Assembly (NCBI RefSeq): GCF_000814675.1
Contig: NZ_JWIG01000005.1
Coordinates: 1 to 64,000, forward strand
Origin: Pseudoalteromonas distincta
GTDB lineage: Bacteria; Pseudomonadota; Gammaproteobacteria; Enterobacterales; Alteromonadaceae
Reading direction: 5' to 3'
Length of the DNA: 64,000 nt
Under the pieces are notes generated by a model. The model was given only the letters and a program-made list of their open reading frames with translations. It was not told where the DNA came from and ran no database searches. This document shows positions 9,143-18,694 of the stretch, piece by piece. The translations under genes were made by a program, and so were the position numbers. Each line of letters opens with the position of its first letter. Within the stretch, counting starts at the first letter, position 1.

Positions 9143-10159
9143 ATGAGCCTTCTTTTTTCTCTTGCGTTAGCAAGCCTTCCCACTTTACCAGAGCCAGTTG
9201 CTAATAATGCTGTGGCTAAAGTTACAGTACAAAACCAAACCTATTTTTTAAGCTTTATGGGGCTGGGGGGCGATAAACAATACTCGTCAGTGCATAACAA
9301 AGTGTGGGCGCTTAAAGTTGGCGATTCACAGTGGCAATCTAAAACTGGTGTGCCTTCAAGCTTGCCATTAAAAGGGCGCTTAGCGAGCACCGCAGTCGGT
9401 TTAGGCGAGTACGCTTATGTGTTTGGCGGCTATACGGTAGCAGAGGATCATACTGAAGTTTCAAGCCCCGACGTATATAGGTACGACGTAATAAAAGATA
9501 CCTACACTCATCTTGCGAGCATGCCAGTACCCGTAGACGATAGCGTAGCGCTGAGCTACAAAGCGCGTTACATTTATCTAATTAGCGGTTGGCATAACGA
9601 CGGCAACGTAAACTTAGTACAAGTATACGACACGCAAAATAATACATGGCAACAAGCCTCGCCATTTTTAGGTGAGCCTGTATTTGGCCAAGCCGCTGCT
9701 ATTAGTGCTAACACCATTGTTATTTGTGATGGCGTTAAAACACAAGCTAATCCTGATTCGCGTCGCTCGTTTGCAGGTGTAGCACAGTGCTTAAAAGGCA
9801 CAATAGATTCAACTAATCCACAAAAAATAGATTGGCGCACATTGCCACATCCAACAGGCACTGCTCACTACCGAATGGCAGCCACCAGCTATAATGGCAA
9901 TATTTATATGATGGCAGGCTCTAATAACCCATATAACTACAGCGCAATAGGTTACGACGGCAAACCTGCACCTGCAAGTGACCATGTTTGGCGCTTTAGT
10001 ATCGAAAAAAACGAATGGCAAATTTTATCCCCAGTTGAAGTAAAGAGCATGGATCATCGTGGCTTACTTGAGCACAGTGGGGTTTTATATCGAATTGGTG
10101 GTATAGATAACAGTCAGCAAGTAAGCGCTAACGTACTCGGTTACGAGGTTGAAAAGTGA
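9143..10159 (+). CDS. kelch-repeat beta-propeller protein
   Basis: This 338-residue protein has a weak export signal at its N terminus and about five to six kelch-like blades. Examples are AYVFGGYT, IYLISGWH, IYMMAGSN and LYRIGGID, each followed by a conserved W some residues later. It resembles NanM or galactose-oxidase-like propellers, but no catalytic set was identified. Its stop codon overlaps the next gene's GTG start by 4 bp, so the two are translationally coupled. Confidence 0.7.
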   Translation: MSLLFSLALASLPTLPEPVANNAVAKVTVQNQTYFLSFMGLGGDKQYSSVHNKVWALKVGDSQWQSKTGVPSSLPLKGRLASTAVGLGEYAYVFGGYTVAEDHTEVSSPDVYRYDVIKDTYTHLASMPVPVDDSVALSYKARYIYLISGWHNDGNVNLVQVYDTQNNTWQQASPFLGEPVFGQAAAISANTIVICDGVKTQANPDSRRSFAGVAQCLKGTIDSTNPQKIDWRTLPHPTGTAHYRMAATSYNGNIYMMAGSNNPYNYSAIGYDGKPAPASDHVWRFSIEKNEWQILSPVEVKSMDHRGLLEHSGVLYRIGGIDNSQQVSANVLGYEVEK

Positions 10160-10872
10160 ACACTCTTTACATTACCGGAGCGGGAGTCAGCGCAGCCAGT
10201 GGTATTCCCACCTTTAGAGGGGAGGATGGTTATTGGACCATTGGCAGTAAAAATTATACGCCTATGGAAATGGCAACGCGCGCAATGTACCAAAACGCCC
10301 CAAAAGAGTTTTTAGCATGGTATTACCATCGCTTTGCAACGTATCGCAACCATGGCCCAAACGACGTACACCATTGGCTAAGTGACAAAAACCTAATTAC
10401 TCAAAACATAGATGGGCTTGATGGCAAAGCGGGTAACAAAAATTACATAGCGATACACGGCAGGCTTGATCAAATGACCTTATTTCATGAGCAAGGTGAG
10501 CCTGTCACGCCAGTTGCCACCCCGTGGGATAGCGTAGACGAAAGCCGCCTGCAAGAGTCTCTTTTTGAGCTATTTAATATTCAAAACCAAACGCCTGACC
10601 TAAACCATTCATTTAAGCCCTTTGTTTTATTATTTGACGAATACTACACCGAGCTTTACAGAATAACACAAGCACAACAGCGTATGCTCAACGCCGATAA
10701 AATTGTATTTATGGGCACCTCGTTTAGCGTCAATATTACGCAAATGGCCATTGAAATAGCCCGAAATTACGACATTCCTGTTGAAGTGGTTGACCCCGCA
10801 CCTGCGCATATTTTGCACGCTAACGTCACATATAAAAAAATGAATGCATTAGATTACATTCAATCTAATTAA
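10156..10872 (+). CDS. Sir2-like NAD-dependent protein lacking the zinc cysteines
   Basis: This 238-residue Sir2-fold protein carries the NAD motifs GAGVSAASGIPTFRG (8-22) and TQNIDGLD (82-89), the catalytic-position His in HGRLD (101) and the late GTSFSV motif. The four zinc-binding cysteines of normal sirtuins are absent; the whole protein has no cysteine. The small zinc domain is replaced by an acidic segment (about 105-150). It starts with GTG inside the stop of the kelch gene (GTGA overlap). It may be a divergent deacylase or an NAD-consuming enzyme; the family is sure and the activity is not. Confidence 0.8.
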   Translation: MNTLYITGAGVSAASGIPTFRGEDGYWTIGSKNYTPMEMATRAMYQNAPKEFLAWYYHRFATYRNHGPNDVHHWLSDKNLITQNIDGLDGKAGNKNYIAIHGRLDQMTLFHEQGEPVTPVATPWDSVDESRLQESLFELFNIQNQTPDLNHSFKPFVLLFDEYYTELYRITQAQQRMLNADKIVFMGTSFSVNITQMAIEIARNYDIPVEVVDPAPAHILHANVTYKKMNALDYIQSN

Positions 10873-10993
10873 TAAGTGCTATATTTTAAAGGGGTTGGTA
10901 ATGTTTTCTTAAATATTACAATCTCTTTATATAATATTAACGAGTCAAAAATGTTATTATTATCCTGATTATAACAATACTAAAGAGATCTGA

Positions 10994-11791
10994 ATGAGCG
11001 ACTTAACTGCAATAGCAAACTTGTCCATTTTACTTGTAGAGCCTTCAGAGGTTCAGCAAAAAATAATAATAAAATCGCTTTTAGAAAGTGGTGTAAAACA
11101 AGTTGAAACTGCATCTACACAAACACAAGCGCTTAGCTTATTAGCAAGTTATCACCCTGATCTAGTTATAAGCTCTATGTATTTATCTGACGGGACAGCC
11201 GACTCACTATTGCAAGAAATAAGATCAAACCCTCTCACCGAGCATCAACCTTTTATGCTTATATCGAGCGAGCGTAATAAAAAATACCTTGAGCAATTAC
11301 GCCAATCGGGTGTGCTGGCTATTTTGCCAAAGCCTTTTAGCGCAAAAGCCATTACCCGCGCACTCAAAGCAACCCTCGATATTATAAGCGAAGAAGAAGT
11401 AGAACTTGATCATTTTGACGTAACGTTGCTGCGAGTTTTAGTGGTAGACGACAGCCGCTTTGCGCGTAAACACATAATACGTGTACTTGCGGGGATGGGA
11501 ATACCTGCACCAATAGAAGCTGAAAACGGTAAAGAAGCTATTGAGCACTTGAATAACCAACCGTTTGACTTAATAGTAACCGACTACAACATGCCAGAAA
11601 TGGACGGGCGAGAACTAACAGAAGCCGTTAGAAGCTCAAATAGCTACTCACATATTCCTATTTTAATGGTGAGCTCAGAGGCAAACGACACTCACTTAGC
11701 TAATATTGCGCAAGCGGGAGTTGATGCCATTTGTGATAAGCCGTTTGAACCCGCAACGGTGCGAGAATTACTGTATAAAATAATGTCTTGA
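10994..11791 (+). CDS. response regulator with two receiver domains, first one degenerate
   Basis: The 265 residues form two CheY-like receiver domains and nothing else. In the second (about 146-265) the acidic pair DD (152-153), phospho-acceptor D197 (TDYNMPEMDG) and K249 (CDKPF) are intact. In the first (about 10-128) the residue aligned with D197 is a serine (S61), although K113 is kept, so it should not be phosphorylated. There is no output domain; it probably works by protein contact. It is a single gene preceded by AAAGAGAT as ribosome site. Confidence 0.85.
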   Translation: MSDLTAIANLSILLVEPSEVQQKIIIKSLLESGVKQVETASTQTQALSLLASYHPDLVISSMYLSDGTADSLLQEIRSNPLTEHQPFMLISSERNKKYLEQLRQSGVLAILPKPFSAKAITRALKATLDIISEEEVELDHFDVTLLRVLVVDDSRFARKHIIRVLAGMGIPAPIEAENGKEAIEHLNNQPFDLIVTDYNMPEMDGRELTEAVRSSNSYSHIPILMVSSEANDTHLANIAQAGVDAICDKPFEPATVRELLYKIMS

Positions 11792-11848
11792 ACAGACAGC
11801 TAAGGCAAAAGTGATTTTAGCCTTAGCAATATATCTCATAAATAAATT

Positions 11849-13102
11849 CTAAAGACTTCCTTGGGGATTGAGTTTCTCTTTGCTGTTAACTTGGTTCGAA
11901 TTTTTATCTGAAGTTAAAACAAATGCCGATACAACTACAAAGAATGCAACTACAATACCAATAAGCTTATATGCCTCAGCAAAGCCTATCGCATCGTACA
12001 AAATACCAGTAAATACAGATAAACCGCTTGCCGCAACCTGCCCCATAAACTGAAAACCAACAATATAAATAGTGGCAGAAAGCCTTGCATCAAATGTGGC
12101 AGATATATATTTAAAAATAGCAATTAGCATAATAGGCAGCTCAACTGCATGTAATAGTTTCATTGCAGAGATTGATAATGGATCAGTTGCATAGCCAGAG
12201 CCGATTATTCTTAGTGCCATAACAACACCGCTTACAATTAAGCCGTTTTTTGCGCCAATTTTATTGACTAAAAAAGGGGCTAAAAACATTCCACCCGCTT
12301 CTAAAAATACTTGAAAAGAGTTTAAGTAACCATACATAGCATTTCCCTCTTCTCTAGTAGGAAACTGCGCTGCAAAGTAAACAGGGAACTGCTGATCGTA
12401 GACGCCATATATACACGAAACGCCAATAACAAAAGTTGTAAACGCCCAAAATTTAGCATCTTTGAATAGCGCAATTGCGTCAGTAATTTTTAATGCGCTG
12501 GCGCTTAGGTTTACTTCCTTAGACTCATCACTTGCTTTAACAAACCATAAACACACTAAAAAAACTAAAGCACTTACACTTGCTAAAACAAAATTTAAGG
12601 TGGGTGATATATTAAAAATTTGGCCAGTAAAAAAGGTTGCAATAGCCCACCCAACCGAGCCCCACATACGTGCTTTACCAAATTCAAACCCAGTATTGCG
12701 GCCAACTCGTTCTATGTAGGTTTCAACGGCCCCAACGCCTGCAAAAAATGCGACCGAGCAAAATAAACCACCAGCAAAGGCCCCAACATACAAAGAACTA
12801 ATAAGTAACGGGGTATAAACATAAATAAAAAATGGACCGCTTAGTAGCAACATCACACCAACAAACCATAACAGGTTCTTTTTTAAACCTAACTTATCTT
12901 GAATAAAACCATAACAAGGCATTACAAACAGTGCTGCAATAGCATTTATACTAAATACGATACCTGTTTGAGTACCATTTAAGCCTATTGCCTGGTTAAG
13001 CCATATAGGATAAATCGAAAAGCAGAAAGACCATGTTAAAAAAAAGCTTAAAATACAGCCGCTTAATAACCAATAATTGCGTTTAGATAAGTGTTCAGTC
13101 AT
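11849..13102 (-). CDS. cscB: sucrose permease (LacY/CscB-type MFS)
   Basis: The 417-residue, 12-helix MFS transporter belongs to the oligosaccharide:H+ symporter family. Family hallmarks include an N terminus entering the first helix at about residue 9, the loop GFIQDKLGLKK, and GKARMWGSVGWA (LacY-like R in helix V region). It follows the LacI-type regulator gene on the same strand with 18 bp between them. A divergent GH32 sucrose hydrolase supports sucrose as substrate. The substrate is inferred from context. Confidence 0.82.
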   Translation of the reverse strand: MTEHLSKRNYWLLSGCILSFFLTWSFCFSIYPIWLNQAIGLNGTQTGIVFSINAIAALFVMPCYGFIQDKLGLKKNLLWFVGVMLLLSGPFFIYVYTPLLISSLYVGAFAGGLFCSVAFFAGVGAVETYIERVGRNTGFEFGKARMWGSVGWAIATFFTGQIFNISPTLNFVLASVSALVFLVCLWFVKASDESKEVNLSASALKITDAIALFKDAKFWAFTTFVIGVSCIYGVYDQQFPVYFAAQFPTREEGNAMYGYLNSFQVFLEAGGMFLAPFLVNKIGAKNGLIVSGVVMALRIIGSGYATDPLSISAMKLLHAVELPIMLIAIFKYISATFDARLSATIYIVGFQFMGQVAASGLSVFTGILYDAIGFAEAYKLIGIVVAFFVVVSAFVLTSDKNSNQVNSKEKLNPQGSL

Positions 13103-13120
13103 TTGTCAGTGCCTTAATAT

Positions 13121-14140
13121 CTACGCGGAGCTGTGTGACCCCCTAAGAAGTAGTTCTCCGCTAATTTCATGTGTTTTAGTGTGTGATTGTAATTCTTTAT
13201 TTATTGCGATTTGTGCAGCTAGTTGGCCCATACGAAAGTAAGGAAGACTCACTGTTGATAATTTAGGTAGTAGGTTTTCGGCGATTAATTTGTAGTTATC
13301 GTAACCAACAATAGAAATGGTTTGAGGGATTTTGTAACCCATTTGACGTATAAGCATAAATACGCGCATAGCCATTTTATCGTTACCACAGCATATGGCT
13401 GTAGGGCGCTCGTGCCTCGACATAATGTCGCGTAATACATCGGGTAACTGTGCAAACTCATCTTCTGGGTCTGTGCAAACACCTATTTTTATCAACTCTT
13501 CTTCAACACTTATGCCTTTTGCTTCGTGAGCGTCTTTAAACCCTAGCGTTCTAAGTGGTGTAGCGGGCATATCTTCAAAAAGTGTTAAATACGCTATTTT
13601 TGTGTGCCCTAAATTTAATAACTCTTCAGTTAATTTATAGGCCCCTTTGTAATCATCGGGCAAAATAGTTGGGTGCTTAAGCTGAGATTCAAAGCAGTTA
13701 ACAAGTATTAAAGGGCACTTATTAAATGATTGTTTAATATTCACTTCTCGGTGATAAACCGTCGCGTAAATAATGGCCTCGGCGCGTTGGCGCCTAAAAT
13801 CATCCACCAGCCGAGAAAAGCTTTGTTCGTTACCACCAGACTCCCCAATCATTAATAGCTTGGAATGTTTTTCACACTCATGTTGAATGCCCGCAATAAT
13901 ATCGAAAGAGTCAGGCGTGGTGGTCAGGTGTTCGGTAATAAGGCACACAATGCCTTTCTCTTGCCCGCGTAAAGACTGCGCCGCTGCCGAGGGATAAAAC
14001 TCAAGCGCTTTCATCGCGGCTTCAACTTTGTTTTTGGTTTTATCACTCACGCCCTCAAACCCGCCTAGTACTCTAGAAACGGTTTTTACTGATACGTTAG
14101 CTTTAGCTGCTACATCTTTAATTGATGACATATTGTTCAA
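13121..14140 (-). CDS. cscR: LacI family repressor of the sucrose locus
   Basis: The 339-residue regulator has an N-terminal LacI helix-turn-helix (SIKDVAAKANVSVKTVSRVLGG at about residues 5-26), a hinge helix region near SAAAQSLRG and a periplasmic-binding-protein-like sensor domain. It is transcribed away from the GH32 gene and together with the permease. Palindromic sites sharing AACGATAGACA before the hydrolase gene and before the TonB receptor are its likely operators. Confidence 0.85.
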   Translation of the reverse strand: MNNMSSIKDVAAKANVSVKTVSRVLGGFEGVSDKTKNKVEAAMKALEFYPSAAAQSLRGQEKGIVCLITEHLTTTPDSFDIIAGIQHECEKHSKLLMIGESGGNEQSFSRLVDDFRRQRAEAIIYATVYHREVNIKQSFNKCPLILVNCFESQLKHPTILPDDYKGAYKLTEELLNLGHTKIAYLTLFEDMPATPLRTLGFKDAHEAKGISVEEELIKIGVCTDPEDEFAQLPDVLRDIMSRHERPTAICCGNDKMAMRVFMLIRQMGYKIPQTISIVGYDNYKLIAENLLPKLSTVSLPYFRMGQLAAQIAINKELQSHTKTHEISGELLLRGSHSSA

Positions 14141-14191
14141 TACTCTCTTTATTTAGAAGGTAATGGATTTTCACACATTACGAACAATAAG

Positions 14192-14237
14192 TTGACAATA
14201 ATTTAAAATTAGCCATTATAATGACCAACGATAGACA
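14192..14237 (+). promoter_or_regulatory. cscA promoter and operator
   Basis: A -35 TTGACA (14192-14197) and a -10 ATTATA (14215-14220) are 17 bp apart. The site TGACCAACGATAGACA (14222-14237) follows directly. Eleven of its bases (AACGATAGACA) are identical to the perfect palindrome before the TonB receptor gene. A repressor bound here would cover the transcription start. Confidence 0.65.
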
Positions 14238-14276
14238 TTTTTACAAGATTTAATTTACATTTATTAAGTGGTGCCT

Positions 14277-15719
14277 ATGCAATCTTCTACAAAACAAAAC
14301 GACTTAATTGAGCAGCGAAGCTGGACACCTCAATATCACTTTTATAAACCGAACCACTGGATAAACGATCCTAATGGGTTGTTTTTTCTTAATGGTACTT
14401 ATCATCTGTTTTTTCAGCTAAACCCAGATGATGTTGTATGGGGAAATATGCATTGGGGGCACGCAACCTCGGACGATCTTATTAATTGGCAGCATCAACC
14501 AATCGCACTTTACGCGGAACCAGAAGGCTTAGGTTATATATTTTCGGGCGGTGCAATTGTTGATAAAAATAATACATCGGGTTTTGCTAAAAATGGTGAA
14601 ACCCCTATTGTTGCTACTTTTACACAGCAATCTAAAGACGAAACGCAAGTGCAAAGTATTGCGTACTCACTCGATGAGGGTAAAAGCTTTACTGTTTATG
14701 ATCAAAACCCAGTTATTCCTAACCCAGGCTTAAAAGATTTTAGAGACCCTAAAGTAACCTGGTACGAAAAAGGGCAGTTTTGGATTAAAACGGTAGTGGC
14801 AGGCCAGTGCATACACATTTACAAATCGAATGATTTAAAAACATGGCATAAACTATCTGAATTTGGACACAAAATAGGTGCCCATGGTGGGGTGTGGGAA
14901 TGTCCTGATTTATTCCCTCTTATTTGCAGCGATACTGATACTGAGCGCTGGGTATTAATTATTAGTATTAACCCAGGTGGCCCAAATGGTGGCTCAGCAA
15001 CGCAATATTTTATTGGTGATTTTGACGGCGAAAAATTTGTATCTCAAGATGAACAAATACGCTGGTTAGATTACGGCACCGACTGTTATGCGGGTATTAC
15101 ATGGGATAACACACCCAATATTAAACATTCGCGTACCTACATTGCATGGATGAGCAATTGGCAATACGCAAATAATACTCCTGATAATACCTGGCGAGGA
15201 GCCATGACTCTACTCCGCACTATGTACTTAAAAAAAGCGGAGCAAAGCTATTACTTATTAACGCCAAGCGCAGTAAAACTACCTCAAGATACAGTCCGCT
15301 TGCAATATTGCTTAAGTAAAGAGCAGCCTATTAGTGTGCCAGAAGCTTATAGCTTAGAGTGCGATATTTCACTAACTCAAGGGAATATAGCCTTAGTTTG
15401 GAAAAATGATTGTAATGAACAATTCAGACTCGAAATAGATGCCGATACACAAAGTGTAACCGCCGACAGAACGAAAGCAGGTTTTACAGATAAAGGCTTT
15501 GACTCTGTAATAAAAATGCCGCTTAGCAAACATGAGTGCACTAACTTGCAATTAGAAATATTTGTAGACGAGTGCTCAATAGAGCTGTTTTTTAACAACG
15601 GGGCACATTGTATTACCGCATTAGTTTTCCCTAAACAAGCATTCTCGCAGCTGCATATCGATCAAAGCAGCAAAAAAGAGTCGCTAGAAAATTTAAAAAT
15701 AACCAAGTACACCAAATAG
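14277..15719 (+). CDS. cscA: GH32 sucrose/beta-fructoside hydrolase (invertase)
   Basis: This GH32 enzyme has about 480 residues and no signal peptide. The three catalytic motifs are present: WINDPNG (nucleophile D31), FRDP (D157) and WECPD (acid/base E208). A C-terminal beta-sandwich domain follows. It would hydrolyse imported sucrose, or short fructans, in the cytoplasm. The ATG at 14277 is preferred over the in-frame GTG at 14268, since it gives a normal N terminus with no loss of domain; the ribosome site is weak for both. Confidence 0.88.
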   Translation: MQSSTKQNDLIEQRSWTPQYHFYKPNHWINDPNGLFFLNGTYHLFFQLNPDDVVWGNMHWGHATSDDLINWQHQPIALYAEPEGLGYIFSGGAIVDKNNTSGFAKNGETPIVATFTQQSKDETQVQSIAYSLDEGKSFTVYDQNPVIPNPGLKDFRDPKVTWYEKGQFWIKTVVAGQCIHIYKSNDLKTWHKLSEFGHKIGAHGGVWECPDLFPLICSDTDTERWVLIISINPGGPNGGSATQYFIGDFDGEKFVSQDEQIRWLDYGTDCYAGITWDNTPNIKHSRTYIAWMSNWQYANNTPDNTWRGAMTLLRTMYLKKAEQSYYLLTPSAVKLPQDTVRLQYCLSKEQPISVPEAYSLECDISLTQGNIALVWKNDCNEQFRLEIDADTQSVTADRTKAGFTDKGFDSVIKMPLSKHECTNLQLEIFVDECSIELFFNNGAHCITALVFPKQAFSQLHIDQSSKKESLENLKITKYTK

Positions 15720-15785
15720 TTAGAATAAACTAATTAACCCCAGCAAACTTTATGTTTAATTTGTTTTTTTAAAGTAAATAAATTG

Positions 15786-15828
15786 TTGACATAAGGTTTG
15801 CAGTAACGATAATGTCTAACGATAGACA
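15786..15828 (+). promoter_or_regulatory. promoter and LacI-type operator of the sucrose-locus TonB receptor
   Basis: A -35 TTGACA (15786-15791) and a -10 GATAAT (15808-15813) are 16 bp apart. They are followed and overlapped by TGTCTAACGATAGACA (15813-15828), whose arms TGTCTA and TAGACA are perfect inverted repeats. This matches the site before cscA and links the receptor to the same regulator. Confidence 0.72.
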
Positions 15829-15852
15829 ACTGACATCAACAGGAACACAACT

Positions 15853-18603
15853 ATGTTTAATAAAAACGTTATAGCTATTTCCATAGCAGCTGTTTTTGCA
15901 GCACCTAGCGGTCATCTGTTTGCTCAAGAAGCTGCTCAGGAAGCACAGCAAGCAGAAAAATCTGAGGTGCAAGATATAGAGCGCGTAATAGTCACCGGTG
16001 TTACGCGCAATATGCAAAAAATGAAAGCTACATTTTCTATAAATACTATTTCAGAAGAGGAAATGAAAGTTTTAGCACCTCACGGCGCAGCTGACTTACT
16101 AGGGAATATTCCTGGTTTTTTTCCTGAAGGTGGAACCGCAGGTGAAAGCCATAACAACGTACTTGTAAGAGGCTTACCACAAGCTGGTGGCTATCGTTAT
16201 GTACCAAATCTCATTGATGGTTTGCCAGTATACGAAGAGCCCGAAGCGCCGTTTATGAATAACGATGTTTTTATTAAACCCGATTTGATGACCACAACTG
16301 TTGAGGCTGTTAAAGGCGGCCCTGGCGGCGTACTTTACTCTAATGCACTTGGCGCAGCTGTAAACTATATTACTCGTACTGGTACTCAAGACTTTGAAGG
16401 TGCATACAAAATAGAAGTGGGTGACTGGGGGCATGTGCGTAACGATTTTTTTGTTGCAGGTCCAATTAACGATAACTTAACGTACGCGCTAGGTGGTTTT
16501 TATCGTGTTGCTGATGGTATTCGTGACCCGGGTTACACAGGTAATAGTGGTGGCCAATTTAGAGGTAATTTACTTTACATTAGTGACGATGGCACCACAG
16601 AGGTAAAACTACAAGCTCACGTTATTAACGATAAAACCAATTTTTATCAAAATATACCGTATTCAATTACAGCAGATCGTGCGCCAGGCACACCAGAAAA
16701 CCCTTTTGAAGTTGATCCAAGTAGTGTAAACAACCTCGGTGTTGATTTTAGTGATGGAACTGTTTTATCGCATCAAACTAGTTTTTATGAGCTTTACAAC
16801 GCTGATGGTAGCCAATTAAAGCTAGATATTAGCGATGGTATTGAACCCAAATTTAATATCTATACATTCGAAATATCAAAAGATTTTGCTAATCAATGGC
16901 GCTTAGACACCGCATTGCGTGCAACAAGTGGTAGTAACGGGTTTCATGCCTTATTTAACGATCCGCCTACAGAGCGCAGCCGTTTAGAGGCAGAGCAGTT
17001 TTCTCGCATTCAAAGCTTTGACGGCGTAATTGGTGACTCTTACGCAAATGCAACAGGCGTTAAAGCATTTTACTCAGATACAGTAACAGGCACCGATTTA
17101 AGCACTGCAGAACGCGCAGACTCAATTTTAGCGCATAACATTCCGGTTTACGGCATGGTTGATGCCACAAGCTATGTAGGTGATTTTCGCTTAAGCCGCT
17201 TTTTTGACTTTGAAGAACACTCTCACGAGCTAACATTTGGTTTATACACAAGCCATTACACATATGAAGTTCAATCTGTATTTGCAAGTGCCTATAGTAA
17301 TATTAGTGAAAGCTCTCGATTAGTTGATTTGTATGCTGTGGACGAGAACGATCAGCAGGTTGGCCCATCTATTTCACAAGGCGGTGTTGATCAGCCCGCG
17401 TTATTTGGTTTAGGCGCAGATGCCACTATGCGCACCAATGCATTTTACTTCCTAGACCACATTTCAATGCTTGATGACAGGCTGCAAATTGATATTGGCG
17501 GGCGTTATCAAGAACTTGAAGTAGACCGTGTAACAACCAATTCATTCGACCCAGGTAATAGCTCAAACGATTTTACACCAAGTGACGTAGTTGTCGGCTC
17601 TACCAACGATACCTTGGCTGATAATTTTGTAAATGTACCCGACGGTACACCGCAATTTGCTTCAGAGAGCTACGACGCTTTTGGTTGGACTATTGGTGCC
17701 AACTATCGCTTAACAGATACCGTAACAACTTATTTAAGTTACGCTGACACTTTTAGATTACCGGGTTTTGAAGATTATATTTTTGGCGGCCCAGCAACTA
17801 ACCCGTCTACCGGTGATATTGCTCGCGGAGATTTGGTCGAAAACATTAAGCAGTATGAAGGTGGCATCCGTTTTTCAGAGAAAAACTATGAATTTAACTT
17901 TAGTGGTTTTTACATTGATTTTGCAGCTAAAGAAACCTTAGCCGCAACGCTTGATGACTTAAGTGATACAGGTGCAAATGGGGTGTCTTGTAGCGCAGTA
18001 CCTGCACCGGATGATTGTGCAAAAATACGCGATAGCTATCGCACCAGCTTAAAAACTCACGGAATTGAATTTGAAGGCAAATACCGCCCAGAGTGGTTAG
18101 ATGGATTATCGCTACAGGGTAGTATTGTTTGGCAAGATCCCAAGCAAGGACAAGACTCAGCAATTCGCTCTGCGATTATAGAAACAGATACAGATGGTGA
18201 TGGCATAAACGATACACGCCGCTACGATGTGTCATCAGGTGCAGACAGACGACCACGCCGTCAATCTCAGTGGTTGATTAACGTGCGTCCGTCATACACG
18301 TTCTCAGAATTACCGGTCACTGTATATGGCCAAGTAATGCACTACAGTGAGCGTTTTTCAGACGATGGTAATACCAACGTAACTATTTACCCAGGTTACA
18401 CGCAATTAAATGCAGGTATGTTGTATTCATTCACTGAGGATATGGAGTTTCAACTTCACGTTAATAACTTAAATAATGCCGATTCGTTTACAGAAGGTAG
18501 TTCTGTAACTGAGGGACTACGTTTTTCAAATGGCGACTACACCGGTGTAGCTAGACCATTACTTGGACGAACTATTAAAGCATCATTAATGATTAACTTT
18601 TAA
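15853..18603 (+). CDS. TonB-dependent receptor of the sucrose locus
   Basis: The 916-residue outer membrane receptor has a signal peptide (about 1-24, cleavage after LFA). A likely TonB box follows near IERVIVTG, then a plug domain (VLVRGLPQ, LIDGLPVYEEPE, VEAVKGGPGG, AVNYITRTGT) and a long barrel ending in F. It probably imports sucrose or larger fructosides across the outer membrane, which is inferred from its position after cscA and a shared operator. A terminator follows at 18671. Confidence 0.85.
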   Translation: MFNKNVIAISIAAVFAAPSGHLFAQEAAQEAQQAEKSEVQDIERVIVTGVTRNMQKMKATFSINTISEEEMKVLAPHGAADLLGNIPGFFPEGGTAGESHNNVLVRGLPQAGGYRYVPNLIDGLPVYEEPEAPFMNNDVFIKPDLMTTTVEAVKGGPGGVLYSNALGAAVNYITRTGTQDFEGAYKIEVGDWGHVRNDFFVAGPINDNLTYALGGFYRVADGIRDPGYTGNSGGQFRGNLLYISDDGTTEVKLQAHVINDKTNFYQNIPYSITADRAPGTPENPFEVDPSSVNNLGVDFSDGTVLSHQTSFYELYNADGSQLKLDISDGIEPKFNIYTFEISKDFANQWRLDTALRATSGSNGFHALFNDPPTERSRLEAEQFSRIQSFDGVIGDSYANATGVKAFYSDTVTGTDLSTAERADSILAHNIPVYGMVDATSYVGDFRLSRFFDFEEHSHELTFGLYTSHYTYEVQSVFASAYSNISESSRLVDLYAVDENDQQVGPSISQGGVDQPALFGLGADATMRTNAFYFLDHISMLDDRLQIDIGGRYQELEVDRVTTNSFDPGNSSNDFTPSDVVVGSTNDTLADNFVNVPDGTPQFASESYDAFGWTIGANYRLTDTVTTYLSYADTFRLPGFEDYIFGGPATNPSTGDIARGDLVENIKQYEGGIRFSEKNYEFNFSGFYIDFAAKETLAATLDDLSDTGANGVSCSAVPAPDDCAKIRDSYRTSLKTHGIEFEGKYRPEWLDGLSLQGSIVWQDPKQGQDSAIRSAIIETDTDGDGINDTRRYDVSSGADRRPRRQSQWLINVRPSYTFSELPVTVYGQVMHYSERFSDDGNTNVTIYPGYTQLNAGMLYSFTEDMEFQLHVNNLNNADSFTEGSSVTEGLRFSNGDYTGVARPLLGRTIKASLMINF

Positions 18604-18670
18604 TAGATTACTTAAAATGTGTGTTGTGCAATGTATTGTAATGTTTAATTTTACAATGTGTTGACGCTAA

Positions 18671-18692
18671 GGGAGCGCTTGCTCCCTTTTTT
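18671..18692. terminator. terminator between convergent genes
   Basis: GGGAGC and GCTCCC pair around a GCTT loop and are followed by seven T residues. It ends the TonB receptor gene and lies just past the end of the opposing argO gene. Confidence 0.85.
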
Positions 18693-18694
18693 TA

